From CAYPAV01 sp964408805 (GTDB lineage Bacteria > Pseudomonadota > Alphaproteobacteria > UBA8366), in assembly GCA_964408805.1 (NCBI GenBank), contig CAYPAV010000013.1, positions 1-64,000 on the forward strand: 64,000 bases of DNA. Reading direction: 5' to 3'. Numbering within the stretch: position 1 is the stretch's first letter; each line of letters begins with the position of its first letter. This document shows, one piece after another, positions 18,998 to 28,201 of this stretch. The position numbers and the translations under genes were made by a program. Under the pieces are notes generated by a model that worked only from the letters and a program-made list of their open reading frames with translations, was not told the DNA's origin and ran no database searches.

Positions 18998-19722
18998 CAG
19001 GAATCCCGCCCGGCGAAGGCCCGTTCGGAGAGGGCAAGCTCGGCACGGGCCAAATCCTCGGGCGTTCCGACATGATACCAATCGCCGTCATGGGCCAAGC
19101 CGGCCAGCCGGCCGGCACGCTCAGCCCGGTCATAGAGAAGGTTCAGCGAGAACGGTCCCGCCGGTGTGTCCTCGAAAAGCCGCGGGTGCAAAACCTGAAC
19201 GCCGGTGAAGACGAAGGGGGCAACCTCGCCCTCGGCCCGGCGGCGCGCCAGATCGTCGGGTTCGAGAAAATAGTCGCCGCTTCCGGAATAGCCGATCGTC
19301 CGTTCGGTCGACTGCATCATCAGGAGCGCGTCCATCCGCGCCGGGTCCCACGCCTCGGCCAGGCGCGTCAGGGCGGGCGAGGGGCCGTCGATCCAAATTG
19401 AATCGCAGTTGATCACCATGAACGGCGCGTCGCCGAGATGCGGCAACGCGTTTCGAACGCCGCCGCCGGTCTCGAGCAGGACTTCTTCCGGGGACAACGT
19501 AACTTCCATGACGCCCGCCAGATGCGCCTGAATCTTTTCAGCCATGTAATTGGTGTTCACGACGATATGCTCGATATTCAGCCCCGCGAGCCGGGCGCGG
19601 GCATAATCCATCAGCGGCTGGTCGCGGAGTCGTATCAGGGCCTTCGGCAGATTGTCGGTCAGCGGGCGCATTCGGACACCCCGCCCCGCCGCGAGCACCA
19701 TGGCATGGGTGATCCGGCTCAT
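18997..19722 (-). CDS. murU: N-acetylmuramate alpha-1-phosphate uridylyltransferase (MurU-like)
   Basis: The 241-residue nucleotidyltransferase has the signature L-A-A-G-R-G-x-R-M-R-P-L-T-D and the downstream P-K-A-L near its N-terminus. MurU converts MurNAc-1-phosphate to UDP-MurNAc in the cell-wall recycling shunt that bypasses MurA. The assignment is supported by the immediately upstream amgK, whose product makes MurNAc-1-phosphate; stop and start overlap by four bases. The start M-S-R-I-T-H was taken because the longer frame overlaps amgK. Confidence 0.88.
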   Translation of the reverse strand: MSRITHAMVLAAGRGVRMRPLTDNLPKALIRLRDQPLMDYARARLAGLNIEHIVVNTNYMAEKIQAHLAGVMEVTLSPEEVLLETGGGVRNALPHLGDAPFMVINCDSIWIDGPSPALTRLAEAWDPARMDALLMMQSTERTIGYSGSGDYFLEPDDLARRRAEGEVAPFVFTGVQVLHPRLFEDTPAGPFSLNLLYDRAERAGRLAGLAHDGDWYHVGTPEDLARAELALSERAFAGRDS

Positions 19723-20723
19723 TCGATCGGTCCGGGTGGCGGGGCGATCCGGTCTGGTCGAGCGATCACGCGGTCGAACCAGCTTCGAAGAGGTGCCAGC
19801 GCCGGGTGGGCCAGATCGCCCTCGAGCCAGCGCCAAACACGCGGAATATGGTGGAGGTAGTCGGGCTTCCCGTCGCGCCGGTCGAGACGCGTGAAGATAC
19901 CGATGATCTTGGCGCTCCGCTGGGCGCCGAGGACCGCATAGGACGCTTCGAAATCCGCCTGGTCGAGCGCCGGGAAGGCATCCAGATAGCGTCGCAGCAG
20001 GGATCGGGTCAGCGCCGCCGGAACGTCGCGCCGGGCATCCTCGAACAGCGACACCAAATCATAAGTGACGGGACCGATCACCGCGTCCTGAAAATCGAGG
20101 AGCCCGCAAGCGGCCACACCGTCCCGCCCTGGCAGCCACATCAAATTGTCGACGTGATAATCGCGGAGGACGAGGCTGGCCGGTATCCGGCGGGCGATTG
20201 GGATGACCTCGCGCCAAAGCGCCAGATATTCGGCGCGGAGATCCGCCGCCGTTTCGCCGCCTGCTAGGGCCGGCAGGTACCAATCGACGAGCAACGCCGC
20301 CTCGTCGAGCAATCGAGTGTCGTCATAGGAGGGAAGCCCGCCGTCATCCGCGAACCGGTGGTGCAATTCGATCAACACGTCGACGGCGAGCGTATAGAGC
20401 ATCCGTTCGTCGCCGCCCGTCCGGAGCACGCTCGTATAGGTGTCGTCGCCCAAATCCTCGAGCAGGAGAAGGCCGTCCCCGGTATCGCTCGCCAGCAAAT
20501 CGGGCGCGCTGAAGCCGAGCGCCTTCAGCCGGTCGGCGATTTCGATGAAGGGATGGATATCCTCCTCAGGGGGCGGCGCATCCATCAACACCGCCGTCTC
20601 CCCGTTCCGGGTCAGCCGATCATAGCGCCGGAATGATGCATCGCCGGCGAGCGGGCGCCGCCGGGCCGTCGCCCAGCCCGCCTTGGCGAGGAAGGCGTCG
20701 ATCAGGGCGTCACGGGTGTTCAC
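19719..20723 (-). CDS. amgK: N-acetylmuramate/N-acetylglucosamine kinase (AmgK-like)
   Basis: The 334-residue aminoglycoside-phosphotransferase-fold kinase has the catalytic loop L-R-D-Y-H-V-D-N-L and the metal-binding D-F-Q-D motif about 20 residues later. AmgK phosphorylates the anomeric hydroxyl of MurNAc or GlcNAc for peptidoglycan recycling, feeding MurU. It sits between tsaE and murU with 4-bp overlaps at both ends. This tsaE-amgK-murU-addBA order is typical of alphaproteobacteria. Confidence 0.9.
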   Translation of the reverse strand: MNTRDALIDAFLAKAGWATARRRPLAGDASFRRYDRLTRNGETAVLMDAPPPEEDIHPFIEIADRLKALGFSAPDLLASDTGDGLLLLEDLGDDTYTSVLRTGGDERMLYTLAVDVLIELHHRFADDGGLPSYDDTRLLDEAALLVDWYLPALAGGETAADLRAEYLALWREVIPIARRIPASLVLRDYHVDNLMWLPGRDGVAACGLLDFQDAVIGPVTYDLVSLFEDARRDVPAALTRSLLRRYLDAFPALDQADFEASYAVLGAQRSAKIIGIFTRLDRRDGKPDYLHHIPRVWRWLEGDLAHPALAPLRSWFDRVIARPDRIAPPPGPIE

Positions 20724-21232
20724 GCGTCACCTTCCGCCAATCGATCGCGCCATTCCGCCCCGCCCCGGAAGCGAAGACGCCGCCCCTCCCCATCGGCCGT
20801 GAAATCGAACGAAACGAGTAATCGGTTCGCCGGTAGGGCACCGGCCAGCCGGTCCGGCCATTCGATCAAAACCACCCCTTCGGCGAAGGCGTCCTCGAGG
20901 CCGAGTTCGAAGGCGTCCTCCGGCGATTTCAATCGGTAGAGATCGCAATGCCAAAGCTGTAAATCTCTGGTTTCGTAAATTTCGACTAGGGTGAAGGTCG
21001 GGCTGGGCACGACCGTCGCCGGGCCGCAAAGGTGTTGAATGAGTCCGCGGGCGAAGGTCGTCTTGCCGGCGCCGAGGTCCCCCTCGAGCGCCACGACATC
21101 ACCGGGCCGGAGCAGCGGCGCCAATTCGCCGCCGCACCGGATCGTTTCCTCCGAATTCGCCGCGGCAACCTCGAATAAAACGGCGCCGCAGTCATCCTGG
21201 CGACCCATGTCGACTATTGGTTCGTCTCCCAA
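20720..21232 (-). CDS. tsaE: tRNA threonylcarbamoyladenosine biosynthesis ATPase TsaE
   Basis: The 170-residue P-loop ATPase has G-D-L-G-A-G-K-T-T-F near residue 51, the switch-like S-P-T-F-T-L-V-E and the H-x-D-L-Y-R-L motif. TsaE works with TsaB and TsaD to transfer threonylcarbamoyl to A37 of ANN-decoding tRNAs. Its start overlaps the 3' end of divL by about 19 bases. An alternative start at M-G-R-Q-D (residue 9) would shorten the overlap. Confidence 0.93.
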   Translation of the reverse strand: MGDEPIVDMGRQDDCGAVLFEVAAANSEETIRCGGELAPLLRPGDVVALEGDLGAGKTTFARGLIQHLCGPATVVPSPTFTLVEIYETRDLQLWHCDLYRLKSPEDAFELGLEDAFAEGVVLIEWPDRLAGALPANRLLVSFDFTADGEGRRLRFRGGAEWRDRLAEGDA

Positions 21233-23343
21233 AATTTACCCTTGGGGAGCGGTCCCGAGACCGGCAACCAAGCGGTTGCACCGGTGACGTCTTCCGAATC
21301 CGATTCGAACACCAACTCCCCGCCATGCAATTCGACCAGGCTCTTGCTGAGATTAAGACCAATTGAGGTGCTCGACCGGCGCATATAGGGATCCCCATGC
21401 CCGAATGGGAGGGCGTGCTCGTCGAAAGCGGACGCTGGTTCGGCGGTATTCCAATTGGCGATTTCGATTGAAACCCGATCGTCTTGGCGGGAGGCTGAAA
21501 GTTTGATTCGCCCCGGCATCGTATCGAACGCCACCGCCGTCCACAGAATGTTGCGGATCGCCTGAACGAGGCGGGCTCTATCGGCAATGATCGCACCAAT
21601 ATCGGCCGGACAATCGATTTCGAGCGAGAGCCGGCCGCTTTCGATCTGCGCCGCCACCATGTCACGCGCGCCCTCGAGGATTCGCGCGACTTCGACTTCC
21701 TCGAGCTCAAGGGTCAAATATCCCGCTTCAATCGTCGCCAGATCGAGAATTTCGTCGATCCGCTCCCGCAAATCACCGGAAGCCGTAATGATGTCGCCGA
21801 CGACTTCCATCTGGCGGGCATTCAGGTCGCCGAAAAGCTTCTGACTAAGGATATCCGAGAAACCGGCGATCGAATTCAACGGCGTCCGCAATTCGTAGCT
21901 GACATTGCCGATGAATTCGGTTTTGATCTGATCGGCCATCTCCAACGCTAGGTTGCGTTTCTCCAGGGCTCTTTGCACTTGAACGGAGTCCGTTACGTCC
22001 ACATAGCTCACGAGGCAGCCGCCGTCGGGGAGCGGCATGCAGGCGAAATCGAGCACCACGCCGTCGGTCCGTTCGAGGCGGCCGCTTCGCGCGCGCGGTT
22101 CGGTGATGCTGAGGATCAATTTCTCCTTCCGCTCGGGCCAGTTCTCGGCCGGTGGGAACAGATGGCGGGTTTGTTCGACGACGTCGGCGAAATGCGGTTG
22201 CGATTCGCCGAAATCGTCGTCGATATGCCACATCTCGTTCAAGGTCGGATTCCAGATTTGCAGCCGGCCGTCGCCGGAGAAGACGGCGACACCTTCATAG
22301 AGATTGTTGAGAGTCGCCCGCTGCACCTCGATCAGGGTGTTGTAGGAGCGCTCCAACACCAGCCGGTCGGTGACGTCCTCGTGAAGATAAAGCAAGCCCC
22401 CGAAGGGGTGGGGCGAGACCATTTGGCGCAAGGTCCGGCCGTCCGGCAAATGAATGAGGTTTTCCTGACGCTCTATCAGGGAGACGAAAAGTCGTTCCTG
22501 CTCGCGCTTGAAGGCCGGAAAGTCGACGTATTCGGGCAAGGTCCGGCGTTCGCGAAGAAGCTCGAGAACCTCGCCGATCGTCGGCTCGCCGCGGAGGACC
22601 GCGGGCTCGATATTCCACAGATGCGCATAGGCCGAATTGAAGAATTTGAGTCTCTGATCGGGGCCGAAGATGGATATGGCGGTACCCAGGCTTTCCAGGA
22701 CGTCGCCATGGGCGGCGATATGGGACGCGAGATCGGACTGGATTTCCTCGAGCGCGGAGACATCCCGGGCGATGCCGGCAACCCTCCCATCGGGCCCCGC
22801 AATGGGCGTTTCGGTAAATTCGAGCAGATGCCGGGCTCCGCCTGAAACCACATAGTGGCTTTCGGTCATGGCGATGCCCGTCTGCGCGGCCCGTTTGGCC
22901 AGACCGCGACCTTCCTCGTCGATCGATCCCGATCCCAACTCCCGCGCCGCCGCAAGAATCTCGCCGCGGTCACCGTCGAGCGCTTCCGCGTAGGCAATGT
23001 TGCAGCCGATCAGGCGCGCATCCGGGTCCCGCCACCAGATCGGCAGCGGAATGGCGTCGAGGACCGCGTCGCGTTCAGCGCTCTCGGAAAGGAGACGTCG
23101 GGTCTCGATCGTCGCCGCTTCGAGGTCGGCCCGGAGACGCGTCGACTCTACCCGCGCATGACCAAGGCGGCGCCCCAAATAGACCGCCACGCCCGCCGCG
23201 ATCGCGGCGACGGCCGCCACCAGGAGCATCGCGGAATTTCCCGGCGCGCCCGTTGCGGCGGCACCGACCTCGTCGGCCGCGCAAATCGATGCGGACGCAA
23301 GAAACGTTGCGCCCGCGACAAAGGCGTTCGGGCAAAGTCTCAC
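21214..23343 (-). CDS. divL: DivL-like PAS-domain pseudo-histidine kinase (Tyr in place of the phospho-His)
   Basis: The 709-residue protein has a signal/anchor, one transmembrane segment (about residues 38-57) and several PAS-like domains (about 90-200, 210-330, 340-455). A HisKA-like segment at 470-540 follows, then a degenerate HATPase region. The H-box reads V-S-Y-E-L-R-T-P-L, so the phosphoacceptor His is Tyr483 (codon at 21895-21897). In Caulobacter, DivL has the same substitution and acts as an allosteric regulator of the CckA-CtrA cell-cycle phosphorelay, not as a conventional kinase. The tsaE and ahcY neighbourhood also matches divL loci. The call is by motif and synteny, not alignment. 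Confidence 0.8.
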   Translation of the reverse strand: MRLCPNAFVAGATFLASASICAADEVGAAATGAPGNSAMLLVAAVAAIAAGVAVYLGRRLGHARVESTRLRADLEAATIETRRLLSESAERDAVLDAIPLPIWWRDPDARLIGCNIAYAEALDGDRGEILAAARELGSGSIDEEGRGLAKRAAQTGIAMTESHYVVSGGARHLLEFTETPIAGPDGRVAGIARDVSALEEIQSDLASHIAAHGDVLESLGTAISIFGPDQRLKFFNSAYAHLWNIEPAVLRGEPTIGEVLELLRERRTLPEYVDFPAFKREQERLFVSLIERQENLIHLPDGRTLRQMVSPHPFGGLLYLHEDVTDRLVLERSYNTLIEVQRATLNNLYEGVAVFSGDGRLQIWNPTLNEMWHIDDDFGESQPHFADVVEQTRHLFPPAENWPERKEKLILSITEPRARSGRLERTDGVVLDFACMPLPDGGCLVSYVDVTDSVQVQRALEKRNLALEMADQIKTEFIGNVSYELRTPLNSIAGFSDILSQKLFGDLNARQMEVVGDIITASGDLRERIDEILDLATIEAGYLTLELEEVEVARILEGARDMVAAQIESGRLSLEIDCPADIGAIIADRARLVQAIRNILWTAVAFDTMPGRIKLSASRQDDRVSIEIANWNTAEPASAFDEHALPFGHGDPYMRRSSTSIGLNLSKSLVELHGGELVFESDSEDVTGATAWLPVSGPLPKGKFWETNQ

Positions 23344-23405
23344 ACTCCGGAGTCTAGGGGGCGTCTATTGTCGGAACAAGCCCGACGCCACACGGCGTCG
23401 GATCA

Positions 23406-24701
23406 TCAGTAGCGGTAGTAGTCGGGCTTGAAGGGCCCGTTCTCGCCGACACCGATGTAGGTCGCCTGTTCGGCCGACAGTTGGGTCAATTGGGCACCCA
23501 GCTTAGCCAGATGCAGGGCCGCGACCTTCTCGTCGAGATGTTTCGGCAGGACATAGACCTTGCGTTCGTAATCCGCGGTGTTGTTCCACAGCTCGATCTG
23601 CGCCAGGACCTGATTGGTGAACGAGGCGCTCATGACGAAGCTGGGATGGCCGGTGGCGCAGCCGAGGTTCACCAGCCGTCCCTCGGCCAGAAGAATCAGG
23701 CGCTTGCCGTCCGGGAATTCGATTTCGTCGACCTGCGGCTTGATGTTGTCCCATTTGTAGTTCCGCAGGCCCGCGACCTGGATCTCCGAATCGAAATGAC
23801 CGATATTGCAGACGATCGCGCGATCCTTCATCCGGCGCATGTCGTCCACCGTGATGACGTCGATATTGCCGGTCGCGGTGACGAATATATCGCCGCGCGA
23901 CGCCGCCTCGGTCATGGTCGATACCTCGAAGCCCTCCATCGCCGCCTGCAGGGCGCAAATAGGATCGGCTTCGGTCACGACGACGCGGCAGCCGGCACTT
24001 CGCAGGCTCTCGGCCGAGCCCTTGCCGACATCGCCATAGCCGCAGACGACGGCGACCTTGCCCGCCATCATGACATCCGTCGCCCGGCGGATACCGTCCA
24101 CCAGACTTTCGCGGCAACCGTATTTGTTGTCGAATTTCGATTTGGTGACGGAATCATTCACATTGATCGCCGGTACCTTCAGCGTCCCGTTCTTTTCCAT
24201 TTCGTGGAGCCGGTGGACGCCGGTCGTCGTCTCCTCGGAGAGGCCGCGCACGTCGTCCAGAAGGCCCGGAAAGTTTTCGTGCATGATCGCGGTCAAATCG
24301 CCGCCGTCGTCCAGGATCAGGTTCGGCCGCCATCCGTCCGGCCCCTCGATCGTCTGGTCGATGCACCACAGGAATTCCTCCTCCGTCTCCTCCTTCCAGG
24401 CGAAGACGGGCACGCCGACGGCCGCCACGCCGGCCGCGGCATGGTCCTGGGTCGAGAAGATGTTGCATGAGGACCACCTGACCTCGGCCCCAAGCGCGGT
24501 CAGCGTTTCAATCAGGACCGCGGTCTGAATCGTCATATGCAGGCAGCCGGCGATCCTGGCACCCGCAAGCGGTTGCTCGTCGCCGTATTCCTCGCGCAGC
24601 GCCATCAGCCCCGGCATCTCCGTCTCGGCGATGGCGATTTCCTTGCGGCCCCAATCCGCGAGGTCGATATCGGCTACCTTGTAGTCCCGCGACTCATTCA
24701 T
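23406..24701 (-). CDS. ahcY: Adenosylhomocysteinase
   Basis: The 431-residue cytosolic NAD-dependent enzyme hydrolyses S-adenosylhomocysteine to adenosine and homocysteine, clearing the methylation by-product. It shows the N-terminal catalytic S-x-x-N-x-F-S-T-Q-D, the NAD-binding G-Y-G-D-V-G-K-G and the C-terminal family tail ending K-P-D-Y-Y-R-Y. The start M-N-E-S-R-D was chosen; the longer upstream frame is not homologous. The 80-base leader shows only a short GGCCCGACC direct repeat and no riboswitch I can recognise. Confidence 0.96.
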   Translation of the reverse strand: MNESRDYKVADIDLADWGRKEIAIAETEMPGLMALREEYGDEQPLAGARIAGCLHMTIQTAVLIETLTALGAEVRWSSCNIFSTQDHAAAGVAAVGVPVFAWKEETEEEFLWCIDQTIEGPDGWRPNLILDDGGDLTAIMHENFPGLLDDVRGLSEETTTGVHRLHEMEKNGTLKVPAINVNDSVTKSKFDNKYGCRESLVDGIRRATDVMMAGKVAVVCGYGDVGKGSAESLRSAGCRVVVTEADPICALQAAMEGFEVSTMTEAASRGDIFVTATGNIDVITVDDMRRMKDRAIVCNIGHFDSEIQVAGLRNYKWDNIKPQVDEIEFPDGKRLILLAEGRLVNLGCATGHPSFVMSASFTNQVLAQIELWNNTADYERKVYVLPKHLDEKVAALHLAKLGAQLTQLSAEQATYIGVGENGPFKPDYYRY

Positions 24702-24781
24702 TCGGTCTCTCCGGTCGGGCCCTGTTTTGGTCGGGCCGGGGTATAGCAAGGACGTTCGAAGGCGACAAGCCGGCCGCGCGA

Positions 24782-26554
24782 TCATGCAAGCGCGTTGAAA
24801 TCGTCCAGCAGCGTCGCGATGCGTTCCGAATCGGACTGGTCCATGATCATCTCCGCCCGCCGGGCGGCCGCCATCGAGTCGATATTTCGGATTCGCTCCT
24901 TTACCCGGGGCAGCCGCGCGGCCGCCATCGAAAGCTCCCGGACGCCGAGCCCAAGCAACAACGCGGTGAAGCGGGGATCGCCCGCGACCTCGCCGCAAAT
25001 GCTGACGGGGATGCGCGCGCGGAGCGCTGCCTGGGTGGTGAACTGTATGAGACGCAGAACCGCTGGATGTAGGGGATTGTAAAGATGGGCAACCTGCTCG
25101 TCGGCGCGGTCGATCGCGAGGGTGTACATCGTCAAATCATTCGTGCCGATGGCGAAGTAGTCCGCGTCCTGGGCCAGCGAGTCGGCCGCTAGCGCCGCCC
25201 CCGGTACCTCGATCATCACGCCGATCGGCGGCATGGGATCGGCGATCTTCACGCCCCGCCGCCGCAACCGGCGACGCACCCGCGCCACGATTTCGCGAAC
25301 TTGCCGCACCTCGCCCATATTCGAAATCATCGGCAGCAGGATGCGGACCGGTCCCGCGGCACCGGCGCGAAGGATGGCCGCGATCTGGGTTTCGAACAGT
25401 TTTCGCTGGCGCAGCGAAAGACGTATGGCCCGAAGGCCGAGTGCCGGATTGACCGCGTCCGCCATATGTTCGCCCAACGAATAGGCGAGCTTTTCACCGC
25501 CGACATCGAGCGTTCTGATTGTCATCGGCCGGCCGTTCATCGCGGCGACCAAGTCACGCAGCGTCTCGTATTGTTCGGCCTCGTCGGGCGGCGTATCGCG
25601 GTTCATGAAGAGAAATTCGGTGCGCAACAAACCGATGCCCTCGGCACCCGATGCGATCGCCCCGTCGATCTCGCGCGGCAGTTCCAGATTGGCGTGCAAT
25701 ACCACTTTGACATCGTCACTGGTGATGGCGGGAAGGTCGCGGAGCCGTTTCAGCCGTCGCCGGTCGCGTAGCAGCCCGGCGCGGCGCTGACGATAGCGGC
25801 GGAGGGTCCCGGGCGCCGGGTTGATCACCACGCATCCGGATATGCCGTCGATAACGACCGTGTCGTCCGTCCGGACCGATCGCGTCAGCTCCGGCACGCC
25901 AAGGACGGCGGGCAGTTCGAGCGAGCGCGCCATGATCGCCGTATGCCCCTCGGCGCCGCCGGTGACGGTGGCGAAGCCGCCGACCGCGCCCGGCTCCATC
26001 AAGGCCGTATCGGCCGGCGTCACGTCCGTTGCGATGATGATGCTGCCCCCGCGGGCCATGGCGAATGCCCGATATGGCGTTTTCATCAGGTTTCGAATCA
26101 ATCGGACGCCGACCTCATGGACGTCCTCCGCGCGCGCCGCCATATAGGCGTCGTCGAGCTTGGCGAAGCCGCGTTCGATTTCCGAGATTTCCGCCTGGAT
26201 GGCGGCTTCCGCGTTACGCTGGTCCTCGGCGATGCGGCGGTCAACCCCGCGAACCAGCCGCGACCCCGCGAGCATCTGAAGATGGGCGTCGAGCAAATAG
26301 CCCAGTTCCTCGGCCACGGCGGCGGGCAAGCGCTGGGTGTTCCGGCGCAATTCCTCGATCTGTTCGCGCGCGCTTTCGAGGGCGCCGTGGAATCGATTGA
26401 TCTCCGACTTGACCCGGTTCCGCGGGATTCTCCGGTCGGGGACGTTGAGGGCGCCGCGTTCAATCACATGGGCCGGGCCGATCGCGATTCCAGGCGAGAC
26501 ACCAACCCCTTCGAGAATGGTCTCCCGCGTTTCGGCGTCTTTCTCAGTCTTCAT
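24782..26554 (-). CDS. ptsP: PTS enzyme I (phosphoenolpyruvate-protein phosphotransferase)
   Basis: The 590-residue enzyme has the N-terminal HPr-binding helical domain, the phospho-histidine loop G-G-A-E-G-H-T-A-I-M-A-R and the C-terminal PEP-binding (beta-alpha)8 domain (G-I-G-L-L-R-T-E-F, then I-G-T-N-D-L-T-M-Y). It passes phosphate from PEP to HPr. The usual alphaproteobacterial EI-Ntr carries an extra N-terminal GAF domain; here the protein begins directly at the EI domain (L-E-G-V-G-V-S-P-G), so the GAF sensor is absent. The start at 26554 overlaps the HPr gene end by 11 bases. Confidence 0.92.
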   Translation of the reverse strand: MKTEKDAETRETILEGVGVSPGIAIGPAHVIERGALNVPDRRIPRNRVKSEINRFHGALESAREQIEELRRNTQRLPAAVAEELGYLLDAHLQMLAGSRLVRGVDRRIAEDQRNAEAAIQAEISEIERGFAKLDDAYMAARAEDVHEVGVRLIRNLMKTPYRAFAMARGGSIIIATDVTPADTALMEPGAVGGFATVTGGAEGHTAIMARSLELPAVLGVPELTRSVRTDDTVVIDGISGCVVINPAPGTLRRYRQRRAGLLRDRRRLKRLRDLPAITSDDVKVVLHANLELPREIDGAIASGAEGIGLLRTEFLFMNRDTPPDEAEQYETLRDLVAAMNGRPMTIRTLDVGGEKLAYSLGEHMADAVNPALGLRAIRLSLRQRKLFETQIAAILRAGAAGPVRILLPMISNMGEVRQVREIVARVRRRLRRRGVKIADPMPPIGVMIEVPGAALAADSLAQDADYFAIGTNDLTMYTLAIDRADEQVAHLYNPLHPAVLRLIQFTTQAALRARIPVSICGEVAGDPRFTALLLGLGVRELSMAAARLPRVKERIRNIDSMAAARRAEMIMDQSDSERIATLLDDFNALA

Positions 26555-26816
26555 CGAATCCGTTCGAGACGAGTTGGCTGAGCGCATTGATCGCGCCCGA
26601 CGCATCCGCCCCCTTGGCACGAATACGAATGGTGCTGCCGGTGGTCGCCGCGAGCATCATCAGGCCCATGATCGAGGTGCCGCTGACCGCGTTGCCGGCC
26701 ATGGAGACGGTGATTTCCGCCTCGAAGCCGATCGCGATGCCGACGAATTTCGCTGCCGCGCGCGCGTGCAGCCCGCGCTCGTTCATGATCGTCAAATCGC
26801 GCGTGCCGACCGGCAT
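26544..26816 (-). CDS. HPr phosphocarrier protein
   Basis: The 90-residue protein has the His-phosphorylation site G-L-H-A-R-A-A-A-K-F and the regulatory serine region G-T-S-I-M-G-L-M-M-L, the target of HPr kinase, whose gene is three genes upstream in transcription. It relays phosphate from enzyme I to EIIA. Since no sugar permease is present, the pathway is regulatory, not transport-linked. The start overlaps the stop of the EIIA gene by one base. Confidence 0.95.
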   Translation of the reverse strand: MPVGTRDLTIMNERGLHARAAAKFVGIAIGFEAEITVSMAGNAVSGTSIMGLMMLAATTGSTIRIRAKGADASGAINALSQLVSNGFDED

Positions 26817-27223
26817 CAGGCATCGCGTTCGGCGAGAAGCCGGGAGGCGACGTTGATATATTTTCGGCCGGCTTCCTGGGCGTGGATGGCGACGGCGGCG
26901 AGGTCGCTGCTTTCCCTCGTCGTTGCCAGTTTGATCAGCATCGGCAAATTGACACCGGCCACGACCTCAACTTTCGCGCGCTCCATGATCGAAATCGCGA
27001 GATTGGAGGGCGTGCCGCCGAACATATCCGTCAATACCACGACGCCGCTTCCGTCATCGACATCGGCGGCCGCGGACAGGATATCTCCACGCCGGCCCTC
27101 GATATCGTCTTCGGGGCCGATACAGACGGCCGCGATCTGTTCCTGGGGCCCCACGACATGTTCGAGCGCGGCGACGAATTCCTCCGCCAGCCGGCCATGG
27201 GTCACGAGAACGACGCCTATCAT
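26816..27223 (-). CDS. PTS EIIA component, mannose/fructose family
   Basis: The 135-residue cytosolic protein has the mannose-type EIIA fold with the phosphorylated histidine at H9 (V-L-V-T-H-G-R-L-A-E-E). It also has the family segment V-V-V-L-T-D-M-F-G-G-T-P. It accepts phosphate from HPr. In alphaproteobacteria this single-domain EIIA has no cognate EIIBC and is thought to signal to regulators. The co-directional cluster hprK-rapZ-EIIA-HPr-EI is typical of the lineage. Confidence 0.95.
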   Translation of the reverse strand: MIGVVLVTHGRLAEEFVAALEHVVGPQEQIAAVCIGPEDDIEGRRGDILSAAADVDDGSGVVVLTDMFGGTPSNLAISIMERAKVEVVAGVNLPMLIKLATTRESSDLAAVAIHAQEAGRKYINVASRLLAERDA

Positions 27224-27273
27224 TTCGCAAGTTCTCCCGAGTCGACCTTTTTCATCAGCTCGTTTCCGGGCCG

Positions 27274-28197
27274 CTAACCCATATCCTGGCCGCCCTCGCC
27301 CTCGATGTCACGATGATGGACGCGGGAATGCCAATTATTTTCTTCCAGCCATTCGGCGATTCGGCCGGCGACGAATACCGATCGATGTCGCCCACCCGTG
27401 CATCCGACCGCGATCGTCAGGTAGCTCTTTCCTTCCCGCTCGAATCGCGGCAGCAGCAGGTCCAGCATGCCTTGGATGTTGGCGAGGAAGGAATCGAAAT
27501 CCGGGTCGCGCGCAACGAAATCCGCGACCCGCGTATCCGTTCCGTTCAATGCCCGAAGCTCTGCGTCGTAATGCGGATTATCGAGGAAGCGGACGTCGAA
27601 AACGAGATCGGCTTCGCGCGGAAGGCCGCGACGATACGAAAAAGAGGTCACGAAGACGCCGAGACCCGGTGCCGCGGTGGACGCGAACCGGGCGTTGAGC
27701 TCGCGTTTCAGATCCCATGGCGTCGTCGACGTGGTGTCGATCACCAAATCCGCGCGGTCGCGCAATCGCCCGAGCAAGCGCCGCTCCAATTTGATCACGT
27801 CGGGAATGGGGCGATCGGCGTCCAGCGGATGCCGCCGCCGGGTTTCGGTGTAGCGCTGAAGCAGGACTTCGTCGTCGCAATCGAGGTAGACGGTCTCGAC
27901 CGTGCGGCCGGCCCCGGTGTCGAGGCGGTCCAACTCGTCGATGAAGGACTCGACCCCGAAATCCCGCGTGCGGATGTCGACGCCGATGGCCAGCGGACGC
28001 GCGCCGGTGCCGCCTCGAATCATGCCCGAGAGCAGCGAGAGCGGCAGATTGTCGACGGCCTCGTATCCCATGTCCTCGAAAATGCCGAGGGCGGAACTTC
28101 GGCCCGCGCCCGACATTCCGGTGACGAGAACGATGCGCGCCGAATCGACATCTGTTTTCCCTGACGGGGCGTCCGATTGGGGCGGTCTAATCGCCAT
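27274..28197 (-). CDS. rapZ: RNase adapter / nucleotide-binding protein RapZ (YvcJ family)
   Basis: The 307-residue protein has a P-loop V-T-G-M-S-G-A-G-R-S-S (Lys replaced by Arg, as is common in alphaproteobacterial members). A Walker B-like region and the C-terminal signature C-T-G-G-R-H-R-S-V follow. In enterobacteria RapZ guides RNase E to the GlmZ small RNA; in others it is a GTP/ATP-binding regulator of envelope precursor synthesis. The location between hprK and the EIIA gene is the conserved context. Confidence 0.93.
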   Translation of the reverse strand: MAIRPPQSDAPSGKTDVDSARIVLVTGMSGAGRSSALGIFEDMGYEAVDNLPLSLLSGMIRGGTGARPLAIGVDIRTRDFGVESFIDELDRLDTGAGRTVETVYLDCDDEVLLQRYTETRRRHPLDADRPIPDVIKLERRLLGRLRDRADLVIDTTSTTPWDLKRELNARFASTAAPGLGVFVTSFSYRRGLPREADLVFDVRFLDNPHYDAELRALNGTDTRVADFVARDPDFDSFLANIQGMLDLLLPRFEREGKSYLTIAVGCTGGRHRSVFVAGRIAEWLEENNWHSRVHHRDIEGEGGQDMG

Positions 28198-28201
28198 TTG
28201 G

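Noticed and set aside
24702..24781. S-adenosylhomocysteine riboswitch before ahcY
   Set aside because: The 80-base leader shows only a short direct repeat; the conserved SAH pseudoknot pattern was not seen.
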